A stretch of DNA of 64,000 bases, from positions 372,001-436,000 of the forward strand of contig LN483071.1 in the NCBI GenBank assembly GCA_900016675.1, written 5' to 3'. The notes beneath the pieces are model-generated. The model saw only the letters and a program-made list of their open reading frames with translations, searched no databases and had not been told where the DNA came from. A program made the translations under genes and the position numbers. The DNA comes from Arthrobacter saudimassiliensis. Its GTDB lineage: Bacteria > Actinomycetota > Actinomycetes > Actinomycetales > Micrococcaceae. Shown here piece after piece: positions 41,147 to 50,942 of this stretch. The stretch's first letter is position 1. Every line of letters starts with the position of its first letter.

Positions 41147-43362
41147 TCGTCGCCCTCTTCCCCGCCGGCGTCCGCGGCCGCGTCGGCGGCTGCTTCGTCC
41201 GCCGCCGCCAGGACGGCCAGGGACGCGGCCACCGAATGGTCGTGGTCCTCTTCCTCCTCCGGATGAGCGCGGAGGATGACCAGGGACTTGGCGGCAACGT
41301 TCAGCGACGAGTCCGGGGCGACCGTCTCCTCCGTCTCGTATCCGCCGGCCGTGTCGATGACCCGGTCCCAGAGCGGGCCGTACTCCTTGCCCGGCACGGT
41401 GAACTTCACCGTGTTGTCGTCGGCGTTGAAGTAGAGCAGGAAGTTCGCGTCGACAATCCGCTGGCCGCGCTCGTCCCGGCCGGGGATGCCCTGGCCGTTG
41501 AGGAAGACCCCGAGCGACCGGCTCAGCTGCGCATCCCAGTCCTCCGGCTCCATGGGAGTGCCGTCCTCGCGCAGCCAGACGATGTCCGGAAGGACCTCGC
41601 CCTCGCCGCGGCGCACCGGGCGGCCGTCAAAGAAACGCCGGCGGCGGAAAGTGGGGTGCTCCGCACGCAGCCGGTTCACCGCGGCCGTGAATTCCACCAG
41701 CGGGGTGTCCATGGCGTCCCAGTTGACCCAGGTGAGCTCGGAGTCCTGGGCGTAGGTGTTGTTGTTGCCCTGCTGGGTCCGGCCCAGCTCATCCCCGTGC
41801 AGCAGCATGGGCACGCCCTGGGACAGCAGCAGGGTGGCGATGAAGTTGCGCTGCTGCCGGGCCCGCAGCGAGAGCACCGTCGGGTCGTCGGTGGGGCCCT
41901 CGACGCCGCAGTTCCAGGACCGGTTGTGGGACTCGCCGTCGTTGTTGTCCTCGCCGTTGGCCTCGTTGTGCTTCTCGTTGTAGGAGACCAGGTCGCGCAG
42001 GGTGAATCCGTCGTGCGCGGTGACGAAATTGATCGATGCGACCGGGCGGCGGGCGGAGGACTCGTAGAGGTCCGCGGATCCGGTGATGCGGGAGGCGAAC
42101 TCGCCCAGGGTGGAGGGCTCGCCGCGCCAGAAGTCGCGCACGGTGTCGCGGAACTTGCCGTTCCATTCCGTCCACAGGGGCGGGAAGTTGCCCACCTGGT
42201 AGCCGCCGGGGCCGATGTCCCAGGGCTCGGCGATCAGCTTCACCTGGGAGACGACCGGATCCTGCTGGACCAGTTCGAAGAAGCTGGACAGGCGGTCGAC
42301 GTCGTAGAACTCACGGGCCAGGGTCGAGGCGAGGTCGAAGCGGAACCCGTCCACGTGCATTTCGGTGACCCAGTAGCGCAGCGAGTCCATGATCAGCTGC
42401 AGCGAATGCGGGGTCCGCACGTTCAGGGAGTTTCCGGTGCCGGTGTAGTCCATGTAGTACCGCTGGTCGTCCTCGACCAGCCGGTAGTACGACTTGTTGT
42501 CGATGCCCCGGAACGACAGGGTGGGGCCCAGGTGGTTGCCCTCGGCGGTGTGGTTGTACACCACGTCGAGGATCACTTCGATCCCGGCCCGGTGCAGGTC
42601 GCGCACCATGGCCTTGAACTCCTGCACCTGCTGGCCGGCGTCGCCGGTGGCGCTGTACTTGTTGTGCGGGGCGAAGAAGCCGATGGTGTTGTAGCCCCAG
42701 TAGTTGGACAGGCCCTTCTCCTGCAGCGTGGAGTCGTTGACGAACTGGTGCACGGGCATCAGTTCGATCGCCGTGACGCCTAGTTTCTGCAGGTGTTCGA
42801 TGACGGCCGGATGCGCGATGCCGGCATAGGTGCCGCGCTCGGCCTCGGGAACCTCGGGATGCAGCATCGTCAGGCCCTTGACGTGGGCTTCGTAGATGAC
42901 CGACTTGTGGTACGGAATCCGGGGCAGCCGGTCCCCGTCCCAGTCGAAGAAGGGGTTGACGACGACGCCGAGCATCATGTGGGCGGCGGAGTCCTCGTCG
43001 TTGCGGGAGTCCTCGTCGCCGAAGTTGTAGCCGAACAGCGCCTGGTCCCAGTCGATCTCACCGGCCACGGCCTTGGCGTAGGGATCCAGCAGCAGCTTGT
43101 TCGGGTTGCAGCGGCAGCCGTTGGCCGGGTCATAGGGGCCGTCCACCCGGAAGCCGTACTTCTGCCCGGGGATGACGTTGGGCAGGTAGCAGTGCCAGAC
43201 ATACCCGTCGACTTCGTGCAGGCGGATCTGTTCCTCCCTGCCCTCGTCGTCGAACAGGCAGAGGGTCACCGATTCGGCGGCCTCGCTGTAGAGGGCGAAG
43301 TTGGTGCCGTGCCCGTCATAGGTCGCGCCCAACGGATAGGCATCACCCGGCCAAACTTCCAT
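41143..43362 (-). CDS. glgX: Glycogen debranching enzyme GlgX/TreX
   Basis: Hydrolyses alpha-1,6 branches of glycogen and so supplies maltodextrins to TreY and TreZ. A 739-residue GH13_11 protein: N-terminal CBM48 ([20 protein letters not shown]), [13 protein letters not shown] with the nucleophile (about residue 340), [13 protein letters not shown] with the acid Glu (about 376) and [14 protein letters not shown] (about 450). The C-terminus is a low-complexity E/A/D tail (EEEEDHDH, then alanine-rich). ATG at 43362 has AGGAG five bases upstream; codons further up are not homologous. A palindrome-like site lies 40-60 bases upstream, just past nnr. Confidence 0.95.
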   Translation of the reverse strand: MEVWPGDAYPLGATYDGHGTNFALYSEAAESVTLCLFDDEGREEQIRLHEVDGYVWHCYLPNVIPGQKYGFRVDGPYDPANGCRCNPNKLLLDPYAKAVAGEIDWDQALFGYNFGDEDSRNDEDSAAHMMLGVVVNPFFDWDGDRLPRIPYHKSVIYEAHVKGLTMLHPEVPEAERGTYAGIAHPAVIEHLQKLGVTAIELMPVHQFVNDSTLQEKGLSNYWGYNTIGFFAPHNKYSATGDAGQQVQEFKAMVRDLHRAGIEVILDVVYNHTAEGNHLGPTLSFRGIDNKSYYRLVEDDQRYYMDYTGTGNSLNVRTPHSLQLIMDSLRYWVTEMHVDGFRFDLASTLAREFYDVDRLSSFFELVQQDPVVSQVKLIAEPWDIGPGGYQVGNFPPLWTEWNGKFRDTVRDFWRGEPSTLGEFASRITGSADLYESSARRPVASINFVTAHDGFTLRDLVSYNEKHNEANGEDNNDGESHNRSWNCGVEGPTDDPTVLSLRARQQRNFIATLLLSQGVPMLLHGDELGRTQQGNNNTYAQDSELTWVNWDAMDTPLVEFTAAVNRLRAEHPTFRRRRFFDGRPVRRGEGEVLPDIVWLREDGTPMEPEDWDAQLSRSLGVFLNGQGIPGRDERGQRIVDANFLLYFNADDNTVKFTVPGKEYGPLWDRVIDTAGGYETEETVAPDSSLNVAAKSLVILRAHPEEEEDHDHSVAASLAVLAAADEAAADAAADAGGEEGDE

Positions 43363-43400
43363 CTGTGCTCCTGACGTCGGTAGTGTGCAGGACACCAATT

Positions 43401-43418
43401 TAGTATGCCTGCTTAGTT
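43401..43418. promoter_or_regulatory. Half-conserved palindrome upstream of glgX
   Basis: TAGTATGCCTGCTTAGTT shares the CT-GCTTAG half and spacing with the perfect palindrome before the SDR gene at 35070-35083; the left half is degenerate (GTATGC). It starts right at the nnr stop codon and lies 40-60 bases before the glgX start, where a promoter is expected. Confidence 0.4.
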
Positions 43419-44951
43419 TCACACCTTACCCCGCCCGGTGCCGTCCCCGGTGGTGAGCTCGGCCACCACCGAACGGATCTCCGCCGGCAGTTTCGACGGC
43501 TCGACCGGTCCCCCGCGGGCGGCCCGGCATCCCGCCAGTCCGTGCAGGCTGGCGGCGGCGGCGGCCAGGTGGGCGTAGTGGCCGGGAGTCCGTTCGTCCG
43601 GGGCGGTGTGGTCGGTGGCCAGCAGGGCGCCGAGGATCCCCGCCAGGGTGTCCCCGCTGCCGGCCGTGGCGAGCCCGGCGGTGGCCTCGGCCTGGCTGTA
43701 GGCGGTGCCGTCGGGGCCGGCGGCGAGGGTGGCCCAGCCTTTCAGCAGGACGGTGGCACCGGTGAGGGCGGCCGCCCGCCGGGCCCAGGACAGCGGATCC
43801 GCTTCGATCTGTTCGCGCTCCACCGGTTCGTCCAGGGCGCCCAGCAGGCGGGCGAGTTCCCCGGCGTGCGGCGTGAGCACGGTCTCGGCGCCCAGTCCCG
43901 GGTGCACCTCGGAGAGGGCGTCGGCGTCGATGACGGCGGGCAGCTCCGCGGCCATGGCGGCGCGGGCCCGCAGCCGCTGCTCCTCATCGGTGCCGGCGCC
44001 CGGGCCGGCCAGCCAGGCCTGGACGTGGGTCTCCTCCACCCGGCCCCCGCTGCAGACCGCCTCCGGATGGGCGATGTTGATCAGCCGGGCGACGTCGGGC
44101 GCGCCGAGGTAGCGGACCATCCCGACGCCGGTGGCCAGGGCGGCGCCGACGGCGAGCACGGCTGCTCCCGGATAGGTTGCCGATCCCGCGGCGACGCCGA
44201 GGACGCCGCGGGTGTACTTGTGGTCGGTGGCCAGGGGCCGGTAGACGGCCTCGGCAAGGTCGGCTGCTTCCAGCCGGTGCAGTTCGGGCTCCCCCAGATA
44301 CGGGCCGAGGCCGATGTCGACGCATTCGACGGTTCCGGCCGCGGCGGCACCGGGGCCTGCCATCAGGCCGGTCTTCCAGGCGCCGAAGGTCACGGTGGCA
44401 TCGGCGCGGATATGCGGGCCGGCGGCGGCTCCGGTGTCTGCGTCGATGCCGCTGGGCAGGTCCGTGGCCAGGATAAAGGGGCCCGTCCCCTGGTTGTCGC
44501 GGGCGGGCACGAGGGCCTTGGCGAGCTCGGCCGCCGGGCCGCGGAGCCCGCCTTTGCCGCCGGTGCCGAGCAGGCCGTCGAGGACCAGGTCGGCGTCGCG
44601 GCAGAGCCCGGCCGCCGACGCGGGGTCCGGCTGGGAGCGCACGCTGCCGCCGCATCGGATGAGCTCCGCCAGCGCCTCCGGGTGGGCCCGCCCGGCGAAC
44701 AGCAGGGCGGTGACGGAGGCGCCGCGGGCGGCCAGCCGGGCGCCCGCGTAGAGCGCGTCGCCGCCGTTGTTGCCGGCTCCGGCCAGCACCATGACCACGG
44801 CCCCGTAGATCCTGCCGCGGCGGTGCAGCTGCCGGGCGGCGGCCGCATGGAGCCCGTGGGCGGCCCGCTGCATCAGCGCCGGTCCCAGGCCCTGCCGCAG
44901 CAGCGGCTCCTCGGCGGCACGGACGGCGGTTCCGGAGTACGCGCTGATCAT
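43419..44951 (-). CDS. nnr: Bifunctional NAD(P)H-hydrate epimerase / dehydratase
   Basis: Repairs damaged (hydrated) NADH and NADPH. The 510-residue protein has an N-terminal epimerase domain (LAGAGNNGGDALYAGARLAARG near residue 55, then ATDLPSGIDADTG) and a C-terminal ADP/ATP-dependent dehydratase with VIDADAL, LTPHAGELARLLG and GSGDTLAGILGALL near 430. It is the third gene after glmS and acpS. Codon use and spacing (28 bases after acpS) suggest one transcript. Confidence 0.95.
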   Translation of the reverse strand: MISAYSGTAVRAAEEPLLRQGLGPALMQRAAHGLHAAAARQLHRRGRIYGAVVMVLAGAGNNGGDALYAGARLAARGASVTALLFAGRAHPEALAELIRCGGSVRSQPDPASAAGLCRDADLVLDGLLGTGGKGGLRGPAAELAKALVPARDNQGTGPFILATDLPSGIDADTGAAAGPHIRADATVTFGAWKTGLMAGPGAAAAGTVECVDIGLGPYLGEPELHRLEAADLAEAVYRPLATDHKYTRGVLGVAAGSATYPGAAVLAVGAALATGVGMVRYLGAPDVARLINIAHPEAVCSGGRVEETHVQAWLAGPGAGTDEEQRLRARAAMAAELPAVIDADALSEVHPGLGAETVLTPHAGELARLLGALDEPVEREQIEADPLSWARRAAALTGATVLLKGWATLAAGPDGTAYSQAEATAGLATAGSGDTLAGILGALLATDHTAPDERTPGHYAHLAAAAASLHGLAGCRAARGGPVEPSKLPAEIRSVVAELTTGDGTGRGKV

Positions 44952-44979
44952 GTCGACCAGCCTAGTACCGTCCCCCGGC

Positions 44980-45330
44980 TCAGTCTTCGGCGACCACCAT
45001 CGCGGTGGCGACGTCGCCGTCGTGGCTGAGCGAGAGGTGCCAGCGGCGGACGCCCCGTTCGTCGGCGGCCGCAGCGACGGTTCCGCTGGCCTGGACGAAG
45101 GGGGCGCCGGCGCCGTCGATCCCGACCTGGCAGTCCTGCCAGTTCATGCCGGCCGGCGCGCCGAGCGCCTTCGCGACCGCTTCCTTGGCGGCGAACCTGG
45201 CCGCCAGGGAACGCAGGTTCAGCTCCCGCTCGGCGGGAGTGAACAGGCGGGCCCGGAGCCCGGGCGTGCGTTCCAGCTGGCGGCCGAACCGCGGCACGTC
45301 GACGACGTCGACGCCGATCCCGACGATCAC
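44980..45330 (-). CDS. acpS: Holo-[acyl-carrier-protein] synthase
   Basis: Attaches the phosphopantetheine arm of CoA to acyl carrier protein. The 116-residue protein has [12 protein letters not shown] at residues 4-15 and [12 protein letters not shown] near 47, both with Mg/CoA ligands. The C-terminal [17 protein letters not shown] is conserved. It lies four bases after the glmS stop and before nnr, the standard actinobacterial order. Confidence 0.96.
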   Translation of the reverse strand: MIVGIGVDVVDVPRFGRQLERTPGLRARLFTPAERELNLRSLAARFAAKEAVAKALGAPAGMNWQDCQVGIDGAGAPFVQASGTVAAAADERGVRRWHLSLSHDGDVATAMVVAED

Positions 45331-45334
45331 CGGG

Positions 45335-47224
45335 CTACTCGACGGTGACGGACTTGGCGAGGTTGCGCGGCTGGTCGACGTCGTACCCCTTGGCCGTGGC
45401 CAGGGCGCAGGCGAAGATCTGCAGCGGGACGACGGTCAGCAGCGGCGCGAGCAGCGGCGCGGCCTCCGGCACGTAGAAGACGTGCTCCGCGTAGTCCTTG
45501 ACGGCGTCGTCGCCCTCTTCGGCGATCACGATGGTCCGGGCGCCGCGGGCGCGGATCTCCTGTATGTTGGAGACGACCTTGGCGTGCAGCGAGTTCCGGC
45601 CGCGCGGGGACGGAACCACCACGAACACGGGCTGGCCCTCCTCGATCAGGGCGATCGGGCCGTGCTTCAGCTCGCCGGCGGCGAAGCCCTCGGCGTGGAT
45701 GTACGCCAGCTCCTTGAGCTTCAGCGCCCCCTCCATGGCGATCGGGAAGCCCACGTGGCGGCCCAGGAACAGCACCGAGCGCGTGTCGGCCATCATTTCG
45801 GCGAGCTCGCGGACCTGGCCGGAGGCGTCGAGGACCTGCTGGATCTTGCCGGGGATGGCGGCGAGGTCGGCCAGGATGTCCTTGATTTCGCCCTGGAACT
45901 TGTTGCCTCGCAGCTGGGCCAGGTACAGGCCGAGCAGGTACGCCGCGGTGATCTGCGCCAGGAAGGCCTTGGTGGAGGCCACGGCGATTTCGGGGCCGGC
46001 GTGGGTGTAGAGCACCGCATCGGATTCGCGCGGAATGGTCGAGCCGTGCGTGTTGCAGATGGCCAGCACCTTCGCGCCCTGCTCCTTGGCGTAGCGGACC
46101 GCCATCAGCGTGTCCATGGTTTCGCCGGACTGGCTGATCGCCACGATCAGCGTGTTGGCGTCCACGATCGGATCACGGTAGCGGAACTCGTGGCTGAGCT
46201 CGACCTCGACCGGAATCCTGCACCAGTGTTCGATGGTGTACTTGGCGACCTGGCCGGCGTAGGCGGAGGTGCCGCAGGCGAGGACCATGATCTTGTTGAT
46301 GGACTTCAGGTCCTCGGGATCGACGCGCAGCTCGTCGAGCGTGAGGCGTCCCTCGGAGTCGGAACGGCCGAGCAGGGTGTCGCCCACGGCCTGCGGCTGG
46401 TCGTTGATCTCCTTCTCCATGAAGGAGCCGTAGCCGCCCTTTTCCGCAGCCTTGGCATCCCAGTTCACCTCGAACTCGGTGCCTTCGGCGGGCTCGCCGA
46501 AGAAGTCGGTGATGTCCATCGTCTCCGGGGTGATGGTGACGATCTGGTCCTGGCCGAGCTCGACGGCGCGGCGGGTGAAGTCGATGAAGCCGGAGACGTC
46601 GGAGCCGAGGAAGTTCTCGTTCTCGCCGAGCCCGACGACGAGCGGCGAGTTGCGGCGGGCGGCGACGACCATGCCGGGGGAATCGGCGTGCACGGCGAGC
46701 AGGGTGAAGGCGCCCTCGAGCCGCTGGCAGGCCAGCTGCATGGCGCGGCGCAGGTCACCCTCGGCCGCTCCGCGGTACAGGGATCCGAGCAGCACGGCGG
46801 CCACTTCGGTGTCGGTCTCGCTCAGGAACTCCGCGCCCTCCTGCAGCAGCTCCTGCTTGATCTCGGCGAAGTTCTCGATGATGCCGTTGTGGATCAGGGC
46901 CAGCCGGCCGCCGTCGGCCAGGTGCGGATGGGCGTTGGCGTCGGTCGGGCCGCCGTGCGTGGCCCAGCGGGTGTGGCCGATGCCGGTGGCCGCGACGGGC
47001 AGCGGGTCCTCTTCCAGGACCGCCGCAAGGTTGGCCAGCTTGCCGGACTTCTTGCGGCTCTGGACGCCGTCTTCGGTCAGGACGGCGACGCCGGCGGAGT
47101 CATAGCCCCGGTATTCGAGCCGGCGCAGGCCCTCCATGACGACGTCGAGGGCACTGTGGGAGCCGGCCTCGCGCAGCTCCGCTGCCGCGCCGGGGCGGCC
47201 GGTATATCCAACAATTCCACACAT
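45335..47224 (-). CDS. glmS: Glutamine-fructose-6-phosphate aminotransferase (isomerizing)
   Basis: Makes glucosamine 6-phosphate for cell-wall precursors. After the start methionine comes the nucleophile Cys (MCGIVGYTG) of the class II amidotransferase domain (to about residue 230). Two SIS domains follow ([21 protein letters not shown]; and [20 protein letters not shown]), ending in the usual KSVTVE. 629 residues. The start at 47224 is fixed because the cysteine must be residue 2; the frame is open upstream. It shares a 130-base divergent region with coaA. GlmM, the next enzyme in the pathway, lies 1.2 kb away. Confidence 0.97.
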   Translation of the reverse strand: MCGIVGYTGRPGAAAELREAGSHSALDVVMEGLRRLEYRGYDSAGVAVLTEDGVQSRKKSGKLANLAAVLEEDPLPVAATGIGHTRWATHGGPTDANAHPHLADGGRLALIHNGIIENFAEIKQELLQEGAEFLSETDTEVAAVLLGSLYRGAAEGDLRRAMQLACQRLEGAFTLLAVHADSPGMVVAARRNSPLVVGLGENENFLGSDVSGFIDFTRRAVELGQDQIVTITPETMDITDFFGEPAEGTEFEVNWDAKAAEKGGYGSFMEKEINDQPQAVGDTLLGRSDSEGRLTLDELRVDPEDLKSINKIMVLACGTSAYAGQVAKYTIEHWCRIPVEVELSHEFRYRDPIVDANTLIVAISQSGETMDTLMAVRYAKEQGAKVLAICNTHGSTIPRESDAVLYTHAGPEIAVASTKAFLAQITAAYLLGLYLAQLRGNKFQGEIKDILADLAAIPGKIQQVLDASGQVRELAEMMADTRSVLFLGRHVGFPIAMEGALKLKELAYIHAEGFAAGELKHGPIALIEEGQPVFVVVPSPRGRNSLHAKVVSNIQEIRARGARTIVIAEEGDDAVKDYAEHVFYVPEAAPLLAPLLTVVPLQIFACALATAKGYDVDQPRNLAKSVTVE

Positions 47225-47354
47225 AGCCCTAAGCGTACCGGCAGGCGCGGCTGCTCCCGTGCACGGCAGGCCCGTACGGCCCGCCACCCCGGCGTTTCCT
47301 GTGTTCCCGATATGTTTGTCGCGTGTTTGGGAATGACGGGCCCGGCAGGGCAGA

Positions 47355-48344
47355 ATGCACAGAGTGAGTGAACCATCGCCCCGGCCGCTGCCGTCCAACG
47401 GGTCTGAGGGCAACTTCACACCCTTCGTCGAGCTCGACAGGAGCACCTGGGCACGGCTCGCGAACGAGATCAAGTCCCCGCTGAACCAGGAGGACATTGT
47501 CCGGCTGCGGGGCATCGGCGACGAGCTCAGCCTCGAGGAGATCCGCGAGGTCTACCTTCCCCTCTCCCGCCTGCTGAACCTCTATGTCGCGGCGGCCGGT
47601 GAGCTGCACAGCGCCACCACCACCTTCCTGGGCGAGAAAACCAGCCGCACGCCGTTCGTGATCGGCGTCGCCGGCTCGGTGGCCGTCGGGAAGTCCACGA
47701 CGGCGCGCGTGCTGCGGGAGATGCTGCGGCGCTGGCCGGAGACCCCGAACGTCGAGCTGGTCACCACCGACGGCTTCCTCTACCCCAACGCCGAGCTGGA
47801 GCGCCGCGGCCTGATGCAGCGCAAGGGTTTCCCGGAGTCCTACGACCGGCGGGCGCTGCTGCGCTTCGTGAGTGCGGTCAAGAGCGGCGCCGAGGAGGTC
47901 CGGGCCCCCAAGTACTCGCACCTGACCTACGACATCGTTCCGGGCGAGGAGATCGTCGTCCGCCGCCCCGACGTCCTCATCGTGGAGGGACTGAACGTGC
48001 TGGCCCCGGCCCGGGTCCGTGCCGACGGGCGCGCCGGGCTCGCCCTGAGCGACTTCTTCGACTTCTCCATCTACGTGGACGCCCGCACCTCCTACATCGA
48101 GGAATGGTACGTGCGCAGGTTCCAGAAACTGCGCAGCGGCGCCTTCGCCGATCCGGCGTCCTACTTCCACCGCTACGCCGACCTGAGCGACGAGGAAGCG
48201 CGTGAAACGGCCCTCGGGATCTGGAAGCGGATCAACGAGCCGAACCTGGTCACCAATGTGCTGCCCACCCGGGGACGCGCGCAGCTGGTCCTGTCCAAGG
48301 ACGCCAACCATTCCGTGACCAGGATGCTCCTGCGCAAGACCTAG
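47355..48344 (+). CDS. coaA: Pantothenate kinase, type I
   Basis: Phosphorylates pantothenate, the first step of CoA synthesis. The 329-residue protein has SRLLNLYV near residue 70, the P-loop [17 protein letters not shown] (about 96-112), [10 protein letters not shown] near 135 and the late [15 protein letters not shown] at 47355 is preceded by AGGGCAGA; a GTG three codons in is an alternative. It is the only plus-strand gene between glmS and glmM. A stem-loop follows its stop. Confidence 0.96.
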   Translation: MHRVSEPSPRPLPSNGSEGNFTPFVELDRSTWARLANEIKSPLNQEDIVRLRGIGDELSLEEIREVYLPLSRLLNLYVAAAGELHSATTTFLGEKTSRTPFVIGVAGSVAVGKSTTARVLREMLRRWPETPNVELVTTDGFLYPNAELERRGLMQRKGFPESYDRRALLRFVSAVKSGAEEVRAPKYSHLTYDIVPGEEIVVRRPDVLIVEGLNVLAPARVRADGRAGLALSDFFDFSIYVDARTSYIEEWYVRRFQKLRSGAFADPASYFHRYADLSDEEARETALGIWKRINEPNLVTNVLPTRGRAQLVLSKDANHSVTRMLLRKT

Positions 48345-48347
48345 CCG

Positions 48348-48369
48348 GTCCGGGCGCAGCCGCCCGGAC
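48348..48369 (+). terminator. Stem-loop after coaA
   Basis: GTCCGGGCG-CAGC-CGCCCGGAC is a perfect 9-bp stem four bases past the coaA stop. It has no U-tract, as in many actinobacterial terminators. Confidence 0.5.
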
Positions 48370-48404
48370 TCCGGCCGGGAAATGCAGGGCGCCCGGCCGT
48401 ACTT

Positions 48405-48428
48405 CCGGACTGCCCCTCGGGCGTCCGG
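48405..48428 (-). terminator. Stem-loop after glmM
   Basis: CCGGAC-T-GCCC / GGGC-GTCCGG, a 10-bp stem with one bulged base, lies 20 bases past the glmM stop on the minus strand. There is no U-tract. Confidence 0.4.
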
Positions 48429-48448
48429 GGAGCGGAGGCCGGTGAGGC

Positions 48449-49816
48449 CTAGACCGCGGCGCCCTCGGTGGGCTTCAGCGACAGGTGGGTCTCCACGGTT
48501 TCGGCCAGCCGGCCGGCGACGGCTGACGCCGTGTCCATGTCAGCGGCCTCGACCATGACGCGGACCACGGGCTCGGTTCCGGAGGGCCGGAGCAGGACGC
48601 GGCCGGTCTCCCCCAGCTGCGCCTGGGCGGCTTCCACGGCGCGGCTGACGGCTTCATTGGTGCTGACGCCCGCCTTGTCGACGCCGCGGACGTTGATGAG
48701 GACCTGCGGCAGCTTGTTCATCACGGTGGCCAGCTGCTTCAGCGGCCGGCCGGTGCGGGCGACCTGGGCCGCGAGCTGGAGGCCGGTCAGGACGCCGTCG
48801 CCCGTGGTGGCGTACTCCGAGAAGATGACGTGGCCGGACTGCTCGCCGCCGAGGCTGTAGCCGCCTTCACGCATGGCCTCGAGGACGTACCGGTCCCCCA
48901 CCGCGGTTTCCCGCAGGGAGATGCCGGCTTCCCGCAGGGCCAGCTTGAGGCCCAGGTTGCTCATGACGGTGGCGACGAGAGCGTCGTCCTTCAGCTTGCC
49001 GGCGGCCTTGAAGGCGGTGGCCATGATGGCCATGATCTGGTCGCCGTCGACCACGTTGCCCTCATGGTCCACGGCGAGGCAGCGGTCGGCGTCGCCGTCG
49101 TGGGCGATGCCGAGGTCCGCTCCGTGTTCCACCACGGCGGCCTGCAGCGGGCCCAGGTGGGTGGAGCCGTACCCGTCGTTGATGTTGATGCCGTCCGGAT
49201 CGGCGCCGATCACCACGACCTTGGCGCCGGCGTCGGCGAAGACCTGCGGGGAGCAGCCGCTGGCGGCGCCGTGCGCGCAGTCCAGGACCACCTTGAGGCC
49301 GTCCAGCCGGTTCGGCAGGGTCTGCAGCAGGTGGAGGACATAGCGGTCTTCGGCATCAGCGAACCGGTTGATGCGCCCCACTTCGGCGCCCGTGGGACGC
49401 AGCGACGGCTGGCTCATCTCCAGCTCGATCTCGTCTTCGAGGGCGTCGTCGAGCTTCTGCCCGCCGCGGGCCAGGAACTTGATCCCGTTGTCGGGGGCGG
49501 CGTTGTGGCTGGCGGAGATCATGACGCCGAAGTCGGCGCCGAGGTCGGCCACCAGGAAGGCGGCGGCCGGGGTGGGCAGGACGCCCGCGTCGAAGACGTC
49601 GACGCCCGAGCTGGCCAGGCCGGCTTCCACCGCTGCGGAGATGAAGTCTCCGCTGATGCGCGGATCGCGTGCGACGACGGCGGTCGGGCGGCGGCCGTCG
49701 GAGCGGCGGTGCCCGAGGACGACGGCGGCGGCCTGGGCCAGGCTGAGGGCCACTTCCGCGGTAATGAGGCCGTTCGCGAGGCCCCGCACGCCGTCTGTTC
49801 CAAACAATCTGCTCAT
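48449..49816 (-). CDS. glmM: Phosphoglucosamine mutase
   Basis: Converts glucosamine 6-phosphate to the 1-phosphate for UDP-GlcNAc. The 455-residue protein has [13 protein letters not shown] at the start, the phosphoserine loop [16 protein letters not shown] (about residue 103), the Mg site DGDADR (about 245), the sugar loop GGEQSGH (about 325) and the phosphate loop [12 protein letters not shown] near the end. ATG at 49816 has AGGA nine bases upstream. It lies alone between coaA and the repeat-rich gap, partly replacing the usual rpsI-glmM tight link. Confidence 0.96.
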   Translation of the reverse strand: MSRLFGTDGVRGLANGLITAEVALSLAQAAAVVLGHRRSDGRRPTAVVARDPRISGDFISAAVEAGLASSGVDVFDAGVLPTPAAAFLVADLGADFGVMISASHNAAPDNGIKFLARGGQKLDDALEDEIELEMSQPSLRPTGAEVGRINRFADAEDRYVLHLLQTLPNRLDGLKVVLDCAHGAASGCSPQVFADAGAKVVVIGADPDGININDGYGSTHLGPLQAAVVEHGADLGIAHDGDADRCLAVDHEGNVVDGDQIMAIMATAFKAAGKLKDDALVATVMSNLGLKLALREAGISLRETAVGDRYVLEAMREGGYSLGGEQSGHVIFSEYATTGDGVLTGLQLAAQVARTGRPLKQLATVMNKLPQVLINVRGVDKAGVSTNEAVSRAVEAAQAQLGETGRVLLRPSGTEPVVRVMVEAADMDTASAVAGRLAETVETHLSLKPTEGAAV

Positions 49817-50083
49817 CGCACACAATCCTAAGACACGCTATTCACCTCAATGAGGGGCCGCAGGCGGCAGGCTTACCGGGCTATTCTGCCACCGGTATGC
49901 CCCCGAGCGTGAAATCGAGGGCCCTAAGCGGCCGCCCGAGGCAGGTGATTTTCCTCCCGTCGCAGGGTATCCGGCGCACTGGGCCTCCCTCACCCGACGC
50001 CGGTCTACGGCGCGTCCGGCTCTGAACACTGATCAGATGCACGACCCCCTTGCGGCTGCCCAGCGCTCCCATTCCGACCGGAG

Positions 50084-50202
50084 CCGCCCTCCGGGGTCGC
50101 GCCCTCCGGTTTGCGCTCTTTCCCTCCACTTCGTTCATTTCCTCCGGCCTGAAGCGGAGGCTACGGACAAAGTGGAGGGGAACGCCTCTGAGCGGAGGGC
50201 GG
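50084..50202. repeat. Nested inverted repeat with three stacked stems
   Basis: Three inverted-repeat pairs share one centre: CCGCCCTCCG (50084-50093) with CGGAGGGCGG (50193-50202), CCCTCCACTT (50122-50131) with AAGTGGAGGG (50170-50179), and CCTCCG (50141-50146) with CGGAGG (50155-50160), loop GCCTGAAG. Either strand could fold into one long interrupted hairpin. It could be a dispersed repeat, a small RNA or a protein site. Confidence 0.7.
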
Positions 50203-50248
50203 TGCGTTGGTCTGGCGGGCCCTCGGTCTGCCGGACTGCGTCTTAAAC

Positions 50249-50284
50249 AGCAACAGCCCCCGCTCTGCAGCGGGGGCTGTTGCT
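50249..50284 (-). terminator. Intrinsic terminator of rplM-rpsI
   Basis: A perfect 16-bp stem (AGCAACAGCCCCCGCT / AGCGGGGGCTGTTGCT, CTGC loop) lies 125 bases past the rpsI stop. On the minus strand the tail reads GTTTAAGA, moderately U-rich. It may also serve the plus strand. Confidence 0.75.
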
Positions 50285-50299
50285 GCGCGGCGCCGAAGG

Positions 50300-50345
50300 G
50301 CGCTTGTGGACCCAGGCGCTTTTCAGCGCTTGTGGAGCCAAGCGC
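50300..50345. repeat. Two 20-bp imperfect direct repeats
   Basis: GCGCTTGTGGACCCAGGCGC (50300-50319) and GCGCTTGTGGAGCCAAGCGC (50326-50345) match at 18 of 20 positions. They are 26 bases apart and begin and end with GCGC, so each can fold on itself. More GCGC blocks flank them on both sides. Confidence 0.7.
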
Positions 50346-50362
50346 CAAAAAGCGCCGCGGGC

Positions 50363-50398
50363 CCCAAGGTGCATTCGCCCCAGCGAATGCACCTTGGG
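50363..50398 (-). terminator. 16-bp hairpin right after rpsI
   Basis: CCCAAGGTGCATTCGC / GCGAATGCACCTTGGG is a perfect 16-bp stem, loop CCCA, ten bases past the rpsI stop. It is AT-containing and has no U-tract. It may protect the 3' end or aid termination with the second hairpin at 50249. Confidence 0.5.
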
Positions 50399-50408
50399 AA
50401 GGCGCTTT

Positions 50409-50903
50409 TTAGCGCTTGGAGTACTGCGGAGCCTTGCGGGCCTTCTTGAGGCCTGCCTTCTTGCGCTCGATGACGCGGGCGTCACGGGTCAGGAAGCCGG
50501 CCTTCTTCAGGGTCGGGCGGTTGTTCTCGCGGTCGATCTCGTTCAGCGAGCGGGCAATGCCCAGGCGCAGCGCACCGGCCTGGCCGGAGGGGCCGCCGCC
50601 GTGGATGCGGGCGATGACGTCGTAGGCGCCTTCGAGGTCCAGGACCTTGAAGGGCTCGGCGACTTCCTGCTGGTGCAGCTTGTTCGGGAAGTAGTCCGAC
50701 AGCTCGCGGCCGTTGATGTTCCACTGGCCGGAGCCGGGGACAACACGCACACGGGCGATGGCTTCCTTGCGGCGGCCCACGGCGGAACCGGCAACGGTCA
50801 GCGCGGGACGCTCGGCGACAGCCACGTTGGACTCCGCCGGGGTTTCCGAGGTGTAGCTGGTGAGCTCCTCGGTGCTTTCATTGAGCTCTTCGTTCTGAGC
50901 CAC
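50409..50903 (-). CDS. rpsI: 30S ribosomal protein S9
   Basis: Small-subunit protein near the P-site tRNA. The 164-residue protein has an acidic N-terminal extension of about 40 residues, then [17 protein letters not shown] and the conserved C-terminus RKAPQYSKR, whose final arginine contacts tRNA. The GTG start at 50903 has AAGGAG upstream. It follows rplM by 39 bases. Its stop codon lies in the loop of a small GCGCT/AGCGC hairpin. Confidence 0.97.
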   Translation of the reverse strand: MAQNEELNESTEELTSYTSETPAESNVAVAERPALTVAGSAVGRRKEAIARVRVVPGSGQWNINGRELSDYFPNKLHQQEVAEPFKVLDLEGAYDVIARIHGGGPSGQAGALRLGIARSLNEIDRENNRPTLKKAGFLTRDARVIERKKAGLKKARKAPQYSKR

Positions 50904-50942
50904 GATTCTCCTTGAATTCTTTTCTTAGCTAACGGGCCGGAA

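Larger units (their letters stand above)
49817..50408. other. 592-bp gene-free, repeat-rich stretch between glmM and rpsI
   Basis: I find no convincing gene here; short frames lack homology and use atypical codons. From left to right it holds a weak TACCGG/CCGGTA repeat near the glmM side (glmM promoter region, no clear boxes), a nested inverted repeat (50084-50202), the rplM-rpsI terminator (50249-50284), a pair of 20-bp direct repeats (50300-50345) and a long hairpin right after rpsI (50363-50398). Confidence 0.8.

Noticed and set aside
38909-41266. 785-codon plus-strand frame opposite treY
   Set aside because: Antisense shadow; the opposite frame has a complete GH13 enzyme.
47225-47354. 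Promoters of glmS and coaA
   Set aside because: The divergent 130 bases must hold them, but I could not find a -35/-10 pair that I trust.
45005-47371. 788-codon plus-strand frame opposite glmS and acpS
   Set aside because: Antisense shadow of glmS, which has all its active-site residues.
50300-50345. Possible CRISPR array
   Set aside because: Only two 20-bp repeats with a six-base gap; no spacers of normal length and no cas genes.
50037-50485. Short open frames in the glmM-rpsI gap
   Set aside because: They overlap the repeats and the rpsI 3' end, lack ribosome sites and have no homology that I recognise.
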